A stretch of DNA of 64,000 nucleotides from NCBI GenBank assembly GCA_019058315.1, contig JAHPZH010000006.1, positions 43,052-107,051 on the forward strand. The letters are read 5' to 3'. The DNA is from Candidatus Helarchaeota archaeon. GTDB lineage: Archaea; Asgardarchaeota; Lokiarchaeia; Helarchaeales; RDOG01. Of the stretch, positions 25,966 through 34,424 are shown in pieces (position 1 is the stretch's first letter; each line of letters opens with the position of its first letter). Below the pieces are notes generated by a model, which was given only the letters and a program-made list of their open reading frames with translations, had not been told where the DNA came from and searched no databases. Made by a program: the position numbers and the translations under genes.

Positions 25966-26586
25966 TTAAAAACTAATAATTCCCTCTTTTTGATAGGCCC
26001 TTAATATACTTAAAATTTTTGAAGGATTGGAATTCATGTGTCTTGCTAAATCATAAATTGAATTTTTTCCATTGATTAATCTGAATAATTTCCGTCTATT
26101 ATTACGGATATTATCTTCATTATCAATATGTCTTTTTGGAATTATTTCTCGGAAATAACTATCTTTATGATGGGTTTTTTTGAAGGGTTGTAATAATAAG
26201 CCATCATTCTCTTTAAAATCGTTAAAAAATTGATTGATGATTGACTTAATAGGTGTAAAATCTATTGATTCTTTTTGGTCTTCAATTTGTTTAATGATTA
26301 CATTGGATATTTTAAGAAAAAGTCTATCAATATATGAATTTGCAAGCGAAGGCTCACAGCTAATAATAAACAAAAGATCAGATTTCTCAAAAAAAGAAAA
26401 TTTAATACTTTCAGTAATATAAAATGTTGGAATTCCTAATCCAGTCTCCTTAGTAAAATTTGTTATAGCACTTAAAAATCCTGTGATTAACGTGTCATCA
26501 ACGGATTTTCTAAGTTTAGAATTGCCTTCTTTATGATGATATATTGGCAATCCGTCTTTGAGAATAAAAATATCTTGAATTTTCAT
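25966..26586 (-). CDS. Putative longin/roadblock-like domain with C-terminal winged helix
   Basis: A 206-residue protein. The first 120 residues start IQDIFILKDGLPIYHHKEG and continue with a helix (DTLITGFLSAITNFTKETG), strands (SIKFSFFEKSDLLFIISCE) and a helix, a profilin-like alpha/beta layout as in longin or roadblock domains. The C-terminal 45 residues (KLFRLINGKNSIYDLARHMN ... LRAYQKEGIISF) resemble a winged helix. Longin-like domains are common in Asgard genomes and often work with small GTPases. The assignment is by pattern; the partner is unknown. Confidence 0.4.
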   Translation of the reverse strand: MKIQDIFILKDGLPIYHHKEGNSKLRKSVDDTLITGFLSAITNFTKETGLGIPTFYITESIKFSFFEKSDLLFIISCEPSLANSYIDRLFLKISNVIIKQIEDQKESIDFTPIKSIINQFFNDFKENDGLLLQPFKKTHHKDSYFREIIPKRHIDNEDNIRNNRRKLFRLINGKNSIYDLARHMNSNPSKILSILRAYQKEGIISF

Positions 26587-26709
26587 CTTTAACCACTAGT
26601 GAAATGAATCTTATTAAGATAAGATCGATGTTATAAACATTTTAGATTTAATAATATCAGTAGAATATGCCTATAATATCTTAAAGAAGGAGATTATTAA
26701 TCAAATTAA

Positions 26710-26726
26710 AACTGTTATTAACAGTT
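26710..26726. promoter_or_regulatory. 17-bp perfect palindrome upstream of nrdD
   Basis: AACTGTTA-T-TAACAGTT is perfectly palindromic around a central base and lies about 160 bp before the nrdD start in a gene-free region of about 300 bp. It does not match the bacterial NrdR box that I know. Its position suggests an operator for the ribonucleotide reductase gene. Confidence 0.4.
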
Positions 26727-26882
26727 CCCTTTTAATACCATTATATTTATTATTTTTCATTCCATATAATTATATGCTTATTAAAAAGTTTATTTTAATA
26801 TGATAATGATTTAAATCTATAATGAAGTAATTATAACTGCTTATTTTAACTTATTTAATGAAATTTTAAGATGGGTGATTAA

Positions 26883-29009
26883 TTGACAGAAAAATATGCA
26901 ATAGAATCCAGTGAAAATATTATTAAAGCAAGAAGACTCGTTGTTAGGACGACTAGTGGAGATGTTGAATTATTTGATTCCAAAAAAATTATACAAAGTT
27001 TAATTTCTGAGACAAGTATCAATGATAATGTAGCTCATAAGGTTACTGATATGGTACTTAAAAGGATAATAAACGCAAAAATTCAATGGCTTTCAGGTCC
27101 GGCAATTAGGGAAATGTGTTGTTCGGTTTTAGCGGAAATTGGACTTTTAGAAGCACGTAAAAGATATACCCGAATTGGAATGCCCTTAATGGATTATGAA
27201 AATTTCATTGAAATAGGTATTAAAGAAAATGCAAATCAATATCAAAACCCTATGTCGATTCATAGCTGGTGTGCTGATAGGATTTCTTCTGAATATTCAT
27301 TACTTAGATTATTAACTGAAGAACAATCAAAGGCACATTTAAAAGGTGATATTCATATTCATATGCTGCCTTATTTTGATCTCCGTCCATTTTGCCAAGA
27401 ATTTGATCTTCGAATTATTTTAAAAAATGGGTTACCCCCAGTTAATTGGCCATATTCGGCAGTATCAAAACCTGCAAAACATCCAATTGTAGCTTTTCTC
27501 CATGCTGCAAAATGGCTTGGTTTGATTACGGGTGAATTTTCAGGTGGGTTAGGTTATGATAATTTTACTGTATTTTTAGCACCATATATAAAAGGATTAT
27601 CTGAAAAAGAAATTGAGCAAATGGCACAAAGTTTTGTTTTTGAATCAAATCAAATTTATGCCTCACGAGGAGGACAAATACCTTTTACTTCGATTTCTTG
27701 TGTTCCAACAATACCTGATAATTTACGAGATGTACCAGCAATAAGTTTTGAGGGAAAAGTTGATGGTATTTATGGAGATTACGTAGATGAATGTAATGCA
27801 CTTTTCAAAGCTTTAAGTAAGGTATATTTTAAAGGCGATGGAATAGGACGCCTTTTTAATTTTCCTAAACATGAAATTAAATTAAAAAAAGAATGGATAC
27901 GTGAATTTGAAGATGATTATTTATTAATAAGCGAAGAAACAGCAAAATTTGGAAATCCTTACTATTTAAATTTAGCTGCCGATTGGATGCCTGATGAAGT
28001 ACATTCACAATGCTGTAGACTAATTTTAACTCCAGAAGGAATTAGAAAAATTTGTGATGATCCTGAACTTTTTGATTGGTCCAAATCTTATATTAATTTA
28101 GGAAGTCTACAAAGTGTTAGCCTTAATCTTCCTCGTTATGCTTACATGTCTAAAGGCGATGAAAATAAATTCTTTGAAATTCTAGATGAATATATGCTAC
28201 TTATAAGAGATATTTTGATGATTAAGAGAGAATTGGTTGCTAAAAGATTAGAATCTGGGTTATTACCTTTATGTTCCCGTCAAGTAGACAATGGTATTCG
28301 GCTCCTCGATTTACGAAAACAGTCAGTGAATATAGGATTTGTTGGTTTAAATGAATGTGTTTTATATATCACCAACCATGAATTACACGAAAATAATGAA
28401 GCTTATAGATTAGGAAAAAAAATATTAGAATATATGTCAAAGAAATGCGATGAATTCACGACAGAAAAATCTTTTAAATTTTCTCTTTGGGAACAACCTG
28501 CAGAATCCACGGCAGGTCGTTTTGCTTATCTCGATTTAAAACATTATCCTAATTATGCTATTGTCCAAGGTAATCCAGAGCTTAATGCTGTCTATTATAC
28601 AAATTCAGATCACCTTCGTGATTCCGCTGATATTCCACTTTTTGAACGTATTCAAAAACAAAGCGAATTTCATCCAATTGTTCAAGGCGGAGTAATAACT
28701 CATGTTTGGTTAGGTGAATCTCACCCAGATCCCGAAGGACTTTGGAAACTTACTAAAAAAATCGCATTTAATACTCCTACTGCATATTGGGCATATACAA
28801 AGGATTTTACTCAATGTCTTGAATGTCAAAAGTTTTTAAATGGTATTTACACAACATGTCCAAAATGTGGTGCATCATCTGAAAAATTAGAATGGTGGAG
28901 TCGAATTACTGGATATTATAGTCGATTAACTGGCTGGAATGCTAGCAAAATAGAAGAATGGAAATCAAGAAAACGATATAATTTTAATAAAATGCAAAAA
29001 ACTGGTTAA
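26883..29009 (+). CDS. nrdD: Anaerobic ribonucleoside-triphosphate reductase (class III)
   Basis: A 708-residue glycyl-radical ribonucleotide reductase reducing ribonucleotides to deoxyribonucleotides without oxygen. The N-terminal ATP-cone spans about residues 15-105 (RRLVVRTTSGDVELFDSKKI). The catalytic barrel includes HSWCADRI and GDIHIHMLPYF. The C-terminus has the zinc site CLECQ ... CPKCG and the glycyl-radical loop RITGYYSRL near the end. It starts with TTG behind GGGTGAT. The activating enzyme NrdG is not adjacent. It suggests an anaerobic lifestyle. Confidence 0.93.
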   Translation: MTEKYAIESSENIIKARRLVVRTTSGDVELFDSKKIIQSLISETSINDNVAHKVTDMVLKRIINAKIQWLSGPAIREMCCSVLAEIGLLEARKRYTRIGMPLMDYENFIEIGIKENANQYQNPMSIHSWCADRISSEYSLLRLLTEEQSKAHLKGDIHIHMLPYFDLRPFCQEFDLRIILKNGLPPVNWPYSAVSKPAKHPIVAFLHAAKWLGLITGEFSGGLGYDNFTVFLAPYIKGLSEKEIEQMAQSFVFESNQIYASRGGQIPFTSISCVPTIPDNLRDVPAISFEGKVDGIYGDYVDECNALFKALSKVYFKGDGIGRLFNFPKHEIKLKKEWIREFEDDYLLISEETAKFGNPYYLNLAADWMPDEVHSQCCRLILTPEGIRKICDDPELFDWSKSYINLGSLQSVSLNLPRYAYMSKGDENKFFEILDEYMLLIRDILMIKRELVAKRLESGLLPLCSRQVDNGIRLLDLRKQSVNIGFVGLNECVLYITNHELHENNEAYRLGKKILEYMSKKCDEFTTEKSFKFSLWEQPAESTAGRFAYLDLKHYPNYAIVQGNPELNAVYYTNSDHLRDSADIPLFERIQKQSEFHPIVQGGVITHVWLGESHPDPEGLWKLTKKIAFNTPTAYWAYTKDFTQCLECQKFLNGIYTTCPKCGASSEKLEWWSRITGYYSRLTGWNASKIEEWKSRKRYNFNKMQKTG

Positions 29010-29112
29010 AAAAATTAATATCTTCAAAAATTTCTATAAGTAATTTAGTTATTTTTAAATGAATGTTACTTTTAAGAATTTAAATACAAAAAAAAATTAT
29101 TGATTTGATAAA

Positions 29113-29123
29113 TTTTAAATATC
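29113..29123 (+). promoter_or_regulatory. TATA-like element of the tRNA cluster
   Basis: TTTTAAATATC lies about 45-55 bp upstream of tRNA-Ala, at the distance expected for a TATA box with a short 5' leader. The three tRNA genes downstream are spaced by 13-16 nt and may be one transcript. Confidence 0.35.
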
Positions 29124-29166
29124 ATAGCTGATGTGAAACAATAATAAAAGGCTGAAAAGAATTGGT

Positions 29167-29274
29167 GGGCCGGTAGATCAGCCTGGTATGATCGCCACGC
29201 TTGCAACGTGGAGATTGAATATATTACAATTTATCAACCATATGTCCCGGGATCGAAGCCCGGCCGGTCCACCA
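29167..29274 (+). tRNA. tRNA-Ala (UGC) with a 30-nt intron in the variable loop
   Basis: The acceptor stem GGGCCGG/CCGGTCC has the alanine identity pair G3-U70; anticodon TGC is at 29202-29204; CCA is encoded (29272-29274). After the anticodon stem, GTGG, bulge AG|A, TTGA/TCAA helix with a 15-nt loop, CCAT and bulge AT|G form a bulge-helix-bulge whose 4-bp centre is GTGG/CCAT with one G-U. Removing 29214-29243 leaves variable loop AGGUC. The T-loop reads AUCGAAG, with A at position 54 and G at 60, which is unusual. Confidence 0.9.
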
Positions 29275-29287
29275 CCAAATAAACCAT

Positions 29288-29360
29288 GGCCGGAATAGTA
29301 TAGTGGTAGTATGAGGGATTGTGGCTCCCTTGACTCGGGTTCAAATCCCGATTCCGGCCC
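29288..29360 (+). tRNA. tRNA-His (GUG)
   Basis: The cloverleaf is compact and intron-free. Anticodon loop TTGTGGC gives GUG. The gene encodes the extra 5' G (G-1, 29288) facing discriminator C73 (29360), the histidine identity pair. CCA is not encoded, unlike the other tRNAs here. A TTTTT run follows at 29361-29365. Confidence 0.93.
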
Positions 29361-29375
29361 TTTTTAAACCTTTAT

Positions 29376-29481
29376 GCGGGAGTGTCCGAGTTGGTCAAAG
29401 GAGCTGGGCTTAGGACCCAGTGGCGTAGGCCTGCATGGGTTCGAATGGATAAAAGTCCCGAAAAACCCATCTCCCGCACCA
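29376..29481 (+). tRNA. tRNA-Leu (UAG) with a 19-nt T-loop intron
   Basis: Acceptor stem GCGGGAG/CTCCCGC, long variable arm, anticodon TAG at 29411-29413 and encoded CCA (29479-29481) identify tRNA-Leu. In the T-arm, ATGGG is followed by TTCG, bulge AA|T, a short GGAT/GTCC hairpin with AAAA loop, CGAA, bulge AA|A and CCCAT. TTCG/CGAA is the central helix of a canonical bulge-helix-bulge. Removing 29446-29464 leaves T-loop UUCGAAA, an intron at position 59/60. Confidence 0.92.
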
Positions 29482-29753
29482 AATATTAAATATTTTTTCT
29501 TATAATAATTATTTTACTTGTTGTTTCTAACAGTATTTATTTTGTGTAGATGGCAGAATTCGAAATATGGAGAGCTTTATAATTTGGATATTATTAACAA
29601 TCTCAACCAATAGAGTCTATTTTTTTCAGAAATGTTTAAAATTTAATGATAATTTTTTAAAATATCCAATTAACTATCTAATGTTTTAATTAAATTTTAA
29701 AATCTAAAATAATCTTTTTTAATCTTAATTTGGATATTATTTATTGTGGTATT

Positions 29754-30716
29754 ATGGGCAAAGATTACAAAATTTTAGTATTAGGCTCTTTAGTATTTGA
29801 TAATTTAATGCATTATCCTGATTTTTTTGAAAAAAATATTGTCATTGGGGAACGAAATAATATAGATGGTTCTTTTGTTGTTGATAAATTTGAGATTTGC
29901 AGAGGTGGGACTGCAGGAAATATCTCCTATAATCTGGGAAAATTGAATATAAAAAATATATTAATTTCAGTAGCTGGTAAAGATTTTTTAGAATATGGGA
30001 AGCTCTTAGAAAAAATGGGAACAGATTTAAGAGTAGATATTTATGAAAAAGAAAACACTGCAGCTTGTTTTATAATTTATGATAAAGATCATGATAAAAT
30101 TAACATTTTTTGTGCGGGAGCACTTCAAAATGCTTATAAAATTAAAATATCAGAAAAATTATATCCTAATGAGATTATTAAAATTGCAATAAATGCACCA
30201 AATCCTATTGATTCAATGAAAAATTTTGCTTTAGAATTAGAAAAATTAAAAATCCCAATGGTTTTTGATCCTGGACAACAAATAAATGAATTTTCAAGAG
30301 ATGATTTACTAGAAATATTGAAAAAATCAGAATATCTTATATTAAATGAATCAGAGTTAGAAATTTTAAAAAAGAAAACCAAATTAAATGAAGAACAAAT
30401 CACTGAATTGGTAAATAACATTATAGTTACTTTTGGAGCTAAAGGGTCAGAAATTTATCAAATTGACGAGAAAATTACTATACCTGTGGCAAAACCTAAA
30501 AAAATAATTGATACAACTGGAGCTGGAGATGCTTATAGGGCAGGTTTATTATGTGGCATTTTTTATAATATCAGTTTAGAAGACTCATGCAAATTGGGGT
30601 CGATAATTGGTTCTTTTGCTGTAGAATCACCAGAACCTCAAAATCAAGATTATGATTTTAAAGATATTAAAAATAGATATGAAGAAAATTTTGGCAAGTT
30701 TCCTTTAGATTATTAA
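29754..30716 (+). CDS. PfkB-family sugar/nucleoside kinase
   Basis: A protein of about 320 residues. I prefer the ATG at 29754 (MGKDYKILVLGS) over an upstream TTG at 29730. The ribokinase fold is clear: VLGSLVFDNL at the start, substrate loop CRGGTAGNISYNLGKL, and PfkB signature 2 DTTGAGDAYRAG with the catalytic Asp near the C-terminus. Substrate could be ribose, adenosine or another sugar; the sequence does not decide. The 3' end overlaps the convergent MBL-fold gene by 4 bp. Confidence 0.9.
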   Translation: MGKDYKILVLGSLVFDNLMHYPDFFEKNIVIGERNNIDGSFVVDKFEICRGGTAGNISYNLGKLNIKNILISVAGKDFLEYGKLLEKMGTDLRVDIYEKENTAACFIIYDKDHDKINIFCAGALQNAYKIKISEKLYPNEIIKIAINAPNPIDSMKNFALELEKLKIPMVFDPGQQINEFSRDDLLEILKKSEYLILNESELEILKKKTKLNEEQITELVNNIIVTFGAKGSEIYQIDEKITIPVAKPKKIIDTTGAGDAYRAGLLCGIFYNISLEDSCKLGSIIGSFAVESPEPQNQDYDFKDIKNRYEENFGKFPLDY

Positions 30717-31723
30717 AAGAAAAAAGTTTTTTGTGCTTGAGAATATTTTTGGTAATTTAAAATTTGGTCATAACCTGCATGTGAAGAAAGAGGAAAAGAT
30801 TTTACACCAAAATTTTGAGTTTTAGCCCAACCAGTTGCAACCATTATAGAATTTTTACTATATTTTGCCTCTAATTCTCTAATTTTTCGAATATAATAGT
30901 AAGGCAATAATATAACAGACTTGGAATTACTACTTTTATAAGTTCCATTCCCACTTTTTGAATTAAAATATGAAGTTAAATTTCTAATCTTCCTTTTATT
31001 TTCTAATGGATGGCTTTTATATTGAAATTTTCCTAAAGGTAAATAAGAAGAATGAATTTCGTTTGCTTTATAGATTGACGGATGAGTAATTAAACTGCAA
31101 CTTAATGTAGAATAGTTTAAAAGTGCCGTAATTTCTTGTTGAACTCCTAATCTCTGGGCAATGATAATTATTTCTTCATTTTCTTCTAATGTTTCCTTAA
31201 ACCAGTTAAGAATTTTAGGATATAAGGTTTTTCTAGTAGGAAAAACATATTCTTGAGAAAAGTAAGTATCATCTGTAATAAAAATCCCATTCTTACATTT
31301 TAATAATGGAGCTTTACTCATTCCAAAACGACTTTCAAGACAAAAGTCCCCAGTATATAAAATAGTTTTATTATTCAATTTAATTCTAAACTGAAAACTT
31401 CCTAAACAATGTCCTGCATGAAAGGCACTTATTTTACAACCTTGAATATTTATTTCATCTTCAGGACAGCTATATGGTTCTATAATTTTAAAATTTGTAA
31501 TTTTACAATTTTGTTTCAAATTTGATGATAATAAATCAAATGTAGGTCGGCTCATGATTTTCAGTGGATTAATTTTTTCCACATTTTTAATATGATCTAC
31601 ATGAGCATGACTGATAAGGATTAGATCAGCATCATTTGCTGAGGAGATTGTTGTAGGATCTATTACAATGTGAATTCTTTTTGAAATTAGATGCATGCCT
31701 CGATTTTTTATAACTTTCAACAA
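30713..31723 (-). CDS. Metallo-beta-lactamase-fold exonuclease-like protein (COG1236 type)
   Basis: A 336-residue MBL-fold protein with the metal-binding series ISHAHVDHI (HxHxDH), HAGHCLGSFQF, TGDFCLE (metal Asp) and a C-terminal LSSHAGY motif. The arrangement is that of the archaeal mRNA-3'-processing or DNA-ligase-associated exonuclease family with a beta-CASP-like insert. It probably acts on RNA or DNA ends. It starts with TTG and converges on the PfkB gene. Confidence 0.8.
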   Translation of the reverse strand: MLKVIKNRGMHLISKRIHIVIDPTTISSANDADLILISHAHVDHIKNVEKINPLKIMSRPTFDLLSSNLKQNCKITNFKIIEPYSCPEDEINIQGCKISAFHAGHCLGSFQFRIKLNNKTILYTGDFCLESRFGMSKAPLLKCKNGIFITDDTYFSQEYVFPTRKTLYPKILNWFKETLEENEEIIIIAQRLGVQQEITALLNYSTLSCSLITHPSIYKANEIHSSYLPLGKFQYKSHPLENKRKIRNLTSYFNSKSGNGTYKSSNSKSVILLPYYYIRKIRELEAKYSKNSIMVATGWAKTQNFGVKSFPLSSHAGYDQILNYQKYSQAQKTFFF

Positions 31724-31796
31724 AAATCAACTACTTTTTTTATAGATATTAATAAATTAAAAATAACGGTATTTTGTCGAAGGTGAAATTATTTAA

Positions 31797-32708
31797 ATGC
31801 TAGAATTTATTGTGAAAATAAGAGATGAAATATATAAGAAAAATAATAAGGAATTTGAATTACAAATTCAAAAATTAGTTAATAATAAAATGAAAAAATT
31901 CTATAAGTTCTATAATATTACTGAAAAAATACCAATTTTAATATATTTTCATGATTTTATCTATGAACTCTTCCCATTAGCGATGATAGAGCCCAATTTC
32001 AAAAATAATGTATTATATATTAAGAGTATCTGGTTTCAATTTTGCCCATCAAGATGGTACTTTACAACTGATGAAATTTTATGGAATACATTATTACATG
32101 AAGGATTACATTATAAACATCAATTTAATGAAAAATTTAAACGGCTTTTTCTCGAATTTCATGGGGATTTGTTGGATGCACTATGTGATATACATTTAAT
32201 TCCGTTTATAAAGGAATTAAAAATAGAAAAAAGTGAATCAGAAAGGATGTTGATTGGACGTATATTAAATTTAATGGAAAGAGAAAATCGTATTCTATTG
32301 GTAAAAAATTTCTGCGAAAATAAAAATGTTGACGATTTAATAATACATTTTCAGTTAAATAAACCTTCAATTTATCTTTTATCGGTTCTATTCTATTCGA
32401 AACGTTACATAGAATTAATTAGTAAAAAGTCTGAAATTTTTAATCTTATATTAGAACAAATAAAAAGGCAAGATAAAGAATTCAAAAAGAAAGAAGAAAG
32501 ATTTAATTCTGTATTTGAATCAGCATTATTCCTTAAAAACGGAAAAGAAATGGAGAGTATACTTATGAAATTAAATTCATTTAAAAATGTTCTTTTGAAA
32601 AACAATGTCAATTATAAAATAAGATTTGATTTAAACTTCAAAAAAAATTATAGAGCCCGAAAAACTAATTCACCTAGATCAAATAATTTTAATTTTGAGT
32701 TGGTATAA
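31797..32708 (+). CDS. Putative zinc metallopeptidase-like protein
   Basis: A 303-residue protein with HExxH at residues 101-105 (NTLLHEGLHYKHQ) and a downstream FHGDLLDALCDIH segment that could supply the third zinc ligand. N-terminal sequence predicts an alpha/beta region (YFHDFIYELFPLAMIEP). The C-terminal half is helical and lysine-rich. The start follows AAGGTGAAA. I do not recognise the family; a SprT-like or other gluzincin role is possible. Its last 61 bp overlap the convergent HdrD-like gene. Confidence 0.5.
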   Translation: MLEFIVKIRDEIYKKNNKEFELQIQKLVNNKMKKFYKFYNITEKIPILIYFHDFIYELFPLAMIEPNFKNNVLYIKSIWFQFCPSRWYFTTDEILWNTLLHEGLHYKHQFNEKFKRLFLEFHGDLLDALCDIHLIPFIKELKIEKSESERMLIGRILNLMERENRILLVKNFCENKNVDDLIIHFQLNKPSIYLLSVLFYSKRYIELISKKSEIFNLILEQIKRQDKEFKKKEERFNSVFESALFLKNGKEMESILMKLNSFKNVLLKNNVNYKIRFDLNFKKNYRARKTNSPRSNNFNFELV

Positions 32709-33766
32709 CGAATTACTCGCTCAAAAGTAGATTCACAAGTTGGACACATCGTTACCAAAGCTTCTGCACCTGTCGCTTCTGCAGCTTCTAACCGCTTTGA
32801 CGCAATATCCATACTCAGATCTGCGTTAGCTGAAAGCATACCCCCTCCAGCCCCACAACAACTTGACTCATACTTATTATTTTGCATTTCAAGTAGTTGA
32901 ATTCCGGGAATACTTGATAAAATAATTCTGGGGGGTTCTAGAATTCTCATATGTCGACCTAAATCACAAGGATCATGCCAAGTAACTTTCAATTTTATTT
33001 CATTTTGAAAATTAACTTTTCTTTTTTCTAATAATTCAGCAAGAACTTCAGTGTAATGTAGAATTGTGGGATTAAAATTTGTATCTAGCTTACTATATTT
33101 ATTTTTTAAAGTTTTATAACAACCAGGGCAAGGAGTAATGATTTTTTCAATTTTATTTTCATTAAAATATTCAATATTTTTTTGCGATAATGTGTGAAAC
33201 TTTTCCAAATATCCCGTTGTGGATAATAATGCTCCACAACAAACTTCATTTTCACCAAGATAATTGAGTTTTAAACCTATTTTAATCAAGGAACTATAAA
33301 TTTTTCTTAAACGATCAGGTTGTAAGTATGGATAGACACATCCAGCAAAAAATAAAGTATTTGAGGTTTTAGAAACTGGTAACCCTTCTGACCATTTTGA
33401 ACGATTTTCATTAGATTCTTTAAAAGGATTGTTATATTCGATTATATTTTTAACAGTTATTCTGTGATATTTATTTTCAAAGCCCATATTTATTAAATCT
33501 GCTCTTAAAGATTCAATTAAATCGACATTATTTAAAGCACAACGATATAAACAATAACCACAAGTTGTACATAAGCTAATACATTCAATCAAATCATTAT
33601 TAGGTTTTATAGATCCCTCAATTAATCCTCGGGCAATAAGCATCTTACCTCGGCAACTAAAAGCTTCATATCGAAGTTCTGAATAAACAGGACAATTTTC
33701 GCGACAAAATCCACAACGAGTTCTATTACAAGTATATATATTTTCCTTTAAATCATCTATATACAT
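32648..33766 (-). CDS. HdrD/GlpC-like iron-sulfur protein
   Basis: A 372-residue protein with two N-terminal [4Fe-4S] motifs (CNRTRCGFCRENCP, CISLCTTCGYCLYRC) and two C-terminal cysteine-rich CCG domains (NEVCCGALLS and ESSCCGAGGG). This is the heterodisulfide reductase subunit D or glycolate/glycerol-3-phosphate dehydrogenase Fe-S subunit architecture. Such proteins pass electrons between a flavin dehydrogenase and a membrane or disulfide acceptor. No FAD-linked partner gene lies beside it. Its C-terminal codons overlap the opposite-strand gene. Confidence 0.88.
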   Translation of the reverse strand: MYIDDLKENIYTCNRTRCGFCRENCPVYSELRYEAFSCRGKMLIARGLIEGSIKPNNDLIECISLCTTCGYCLYRCALNNVDLIESLRADLINMGFENKYHRITVKNIIEYNNPFKESNENRSKWSEGLPVSKTSNTLFFAGCVYPYLQPDRLRKIYSSLIKIGLKLNYLGENEVCCGALLSTTGYLEKFHTLSQKNIEYFNENKIEKIITPCPGCYKTLKNKYSKLDTNFNPTILHYTEVLAELLEKRKVNFQNEIKLKVTWHDPCDLGRHMRILEPPRIILSSIPGIQLLEMQNNKYESSCCGAGGGMLSANADLSMDIASKRLEAAEATGAEALVTMCPTCESTFERVIRYTNSKLKLFDLGELVFRAL

Positions 33767-33919
33767 TTTTAATCATTTTAATAATTAATTAATTAATTTC
33801 TTCTATTGGAAAACGATATTTTTAATATATTTTTTTTTCTAATATTCTAAAAGCAAAATTTTTTAAAATTATTGATTCTTTTTTAGTAATAACAAAAATT
33901 ATTATTTATTCCTAAATGA

Positions 33920-34378
33920 ATGAGGTGTTTTGTAACGACAGGTTTAAAATCACCAAAAGGCGAATTTGCAGGAAGATTACTTATTAGGAAGAGAAAAAAA
34001 TTCCGTTGGAAAGATATTAGATATAAAAGAAGAAAATTGAAGTTGGATGTAAAATCTGATCCATTAGAAGGTGCTCCTCAAGCACGTGGTATAGTTCTAG
34101 AAAAAATTGGGATAGAAACAAAACAACCAAACTCGGGAATACGTAAGTGTGTTCGTATTCAACTTATTAAAAATGGTAAACAAATAACTGCATTTCTCCC
34201 TGGTGATGGAGCATTAAATTTTATAGACGAACATGATGAGGTTTTAGTTGAAGGTATCGGAGGAGCGAAAGGGCGGGCTGTAGGAGATTTACCTGGTGTA
34301 AGATGGAAAGTTATTAAGGTAAATAATGTCGGGCTCGAATCGCTTTTAACAGGTAAGAAAGAGAAACCAATCAGATAA
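33920..34378 (+). CDS. rps12: Ribosomal protein uS12
   Basis: Archaeal uS12, clear from DPLEGAPQARGIVLEK, KQPNSGIRKC, GDGALNFIDEHDEV and the C-terminal GRAVGDLPGVRW. It forms part of the decoding centre. The annotated ATG at 33920 adds an odd MRCFV leader. A GAGGTG ribosome site lies at 33922-33927, inside that leader, and seven bases later an ACG codon (33935) would start the protein at TGLKSPKGEFAGRLL, which is the normal family N-terminus. An ACG start is therefore plausible. uS7 and EF-1A, usual neighbours, are absent here. Confidence 0.95.
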   Translation: MRCFVTTGLKSPKGEFAGRLLIRKRKKFRWKDIRYKRRKLKLDVKSDPLEGAPQARGIVLEKIGIETKQPNSGIRKCVRIQLIKNGKQITAFLPGDGALNFIDEHDEVLVEGIGGAKGRAVGDLPGVRWKVIKVNNVGLESLLTGKKEKPIR

Positions 34379-34424
34379 ATTATTTGGAATTATTATTTCA
34401 AATATTATAAACTATTTAGCATTT

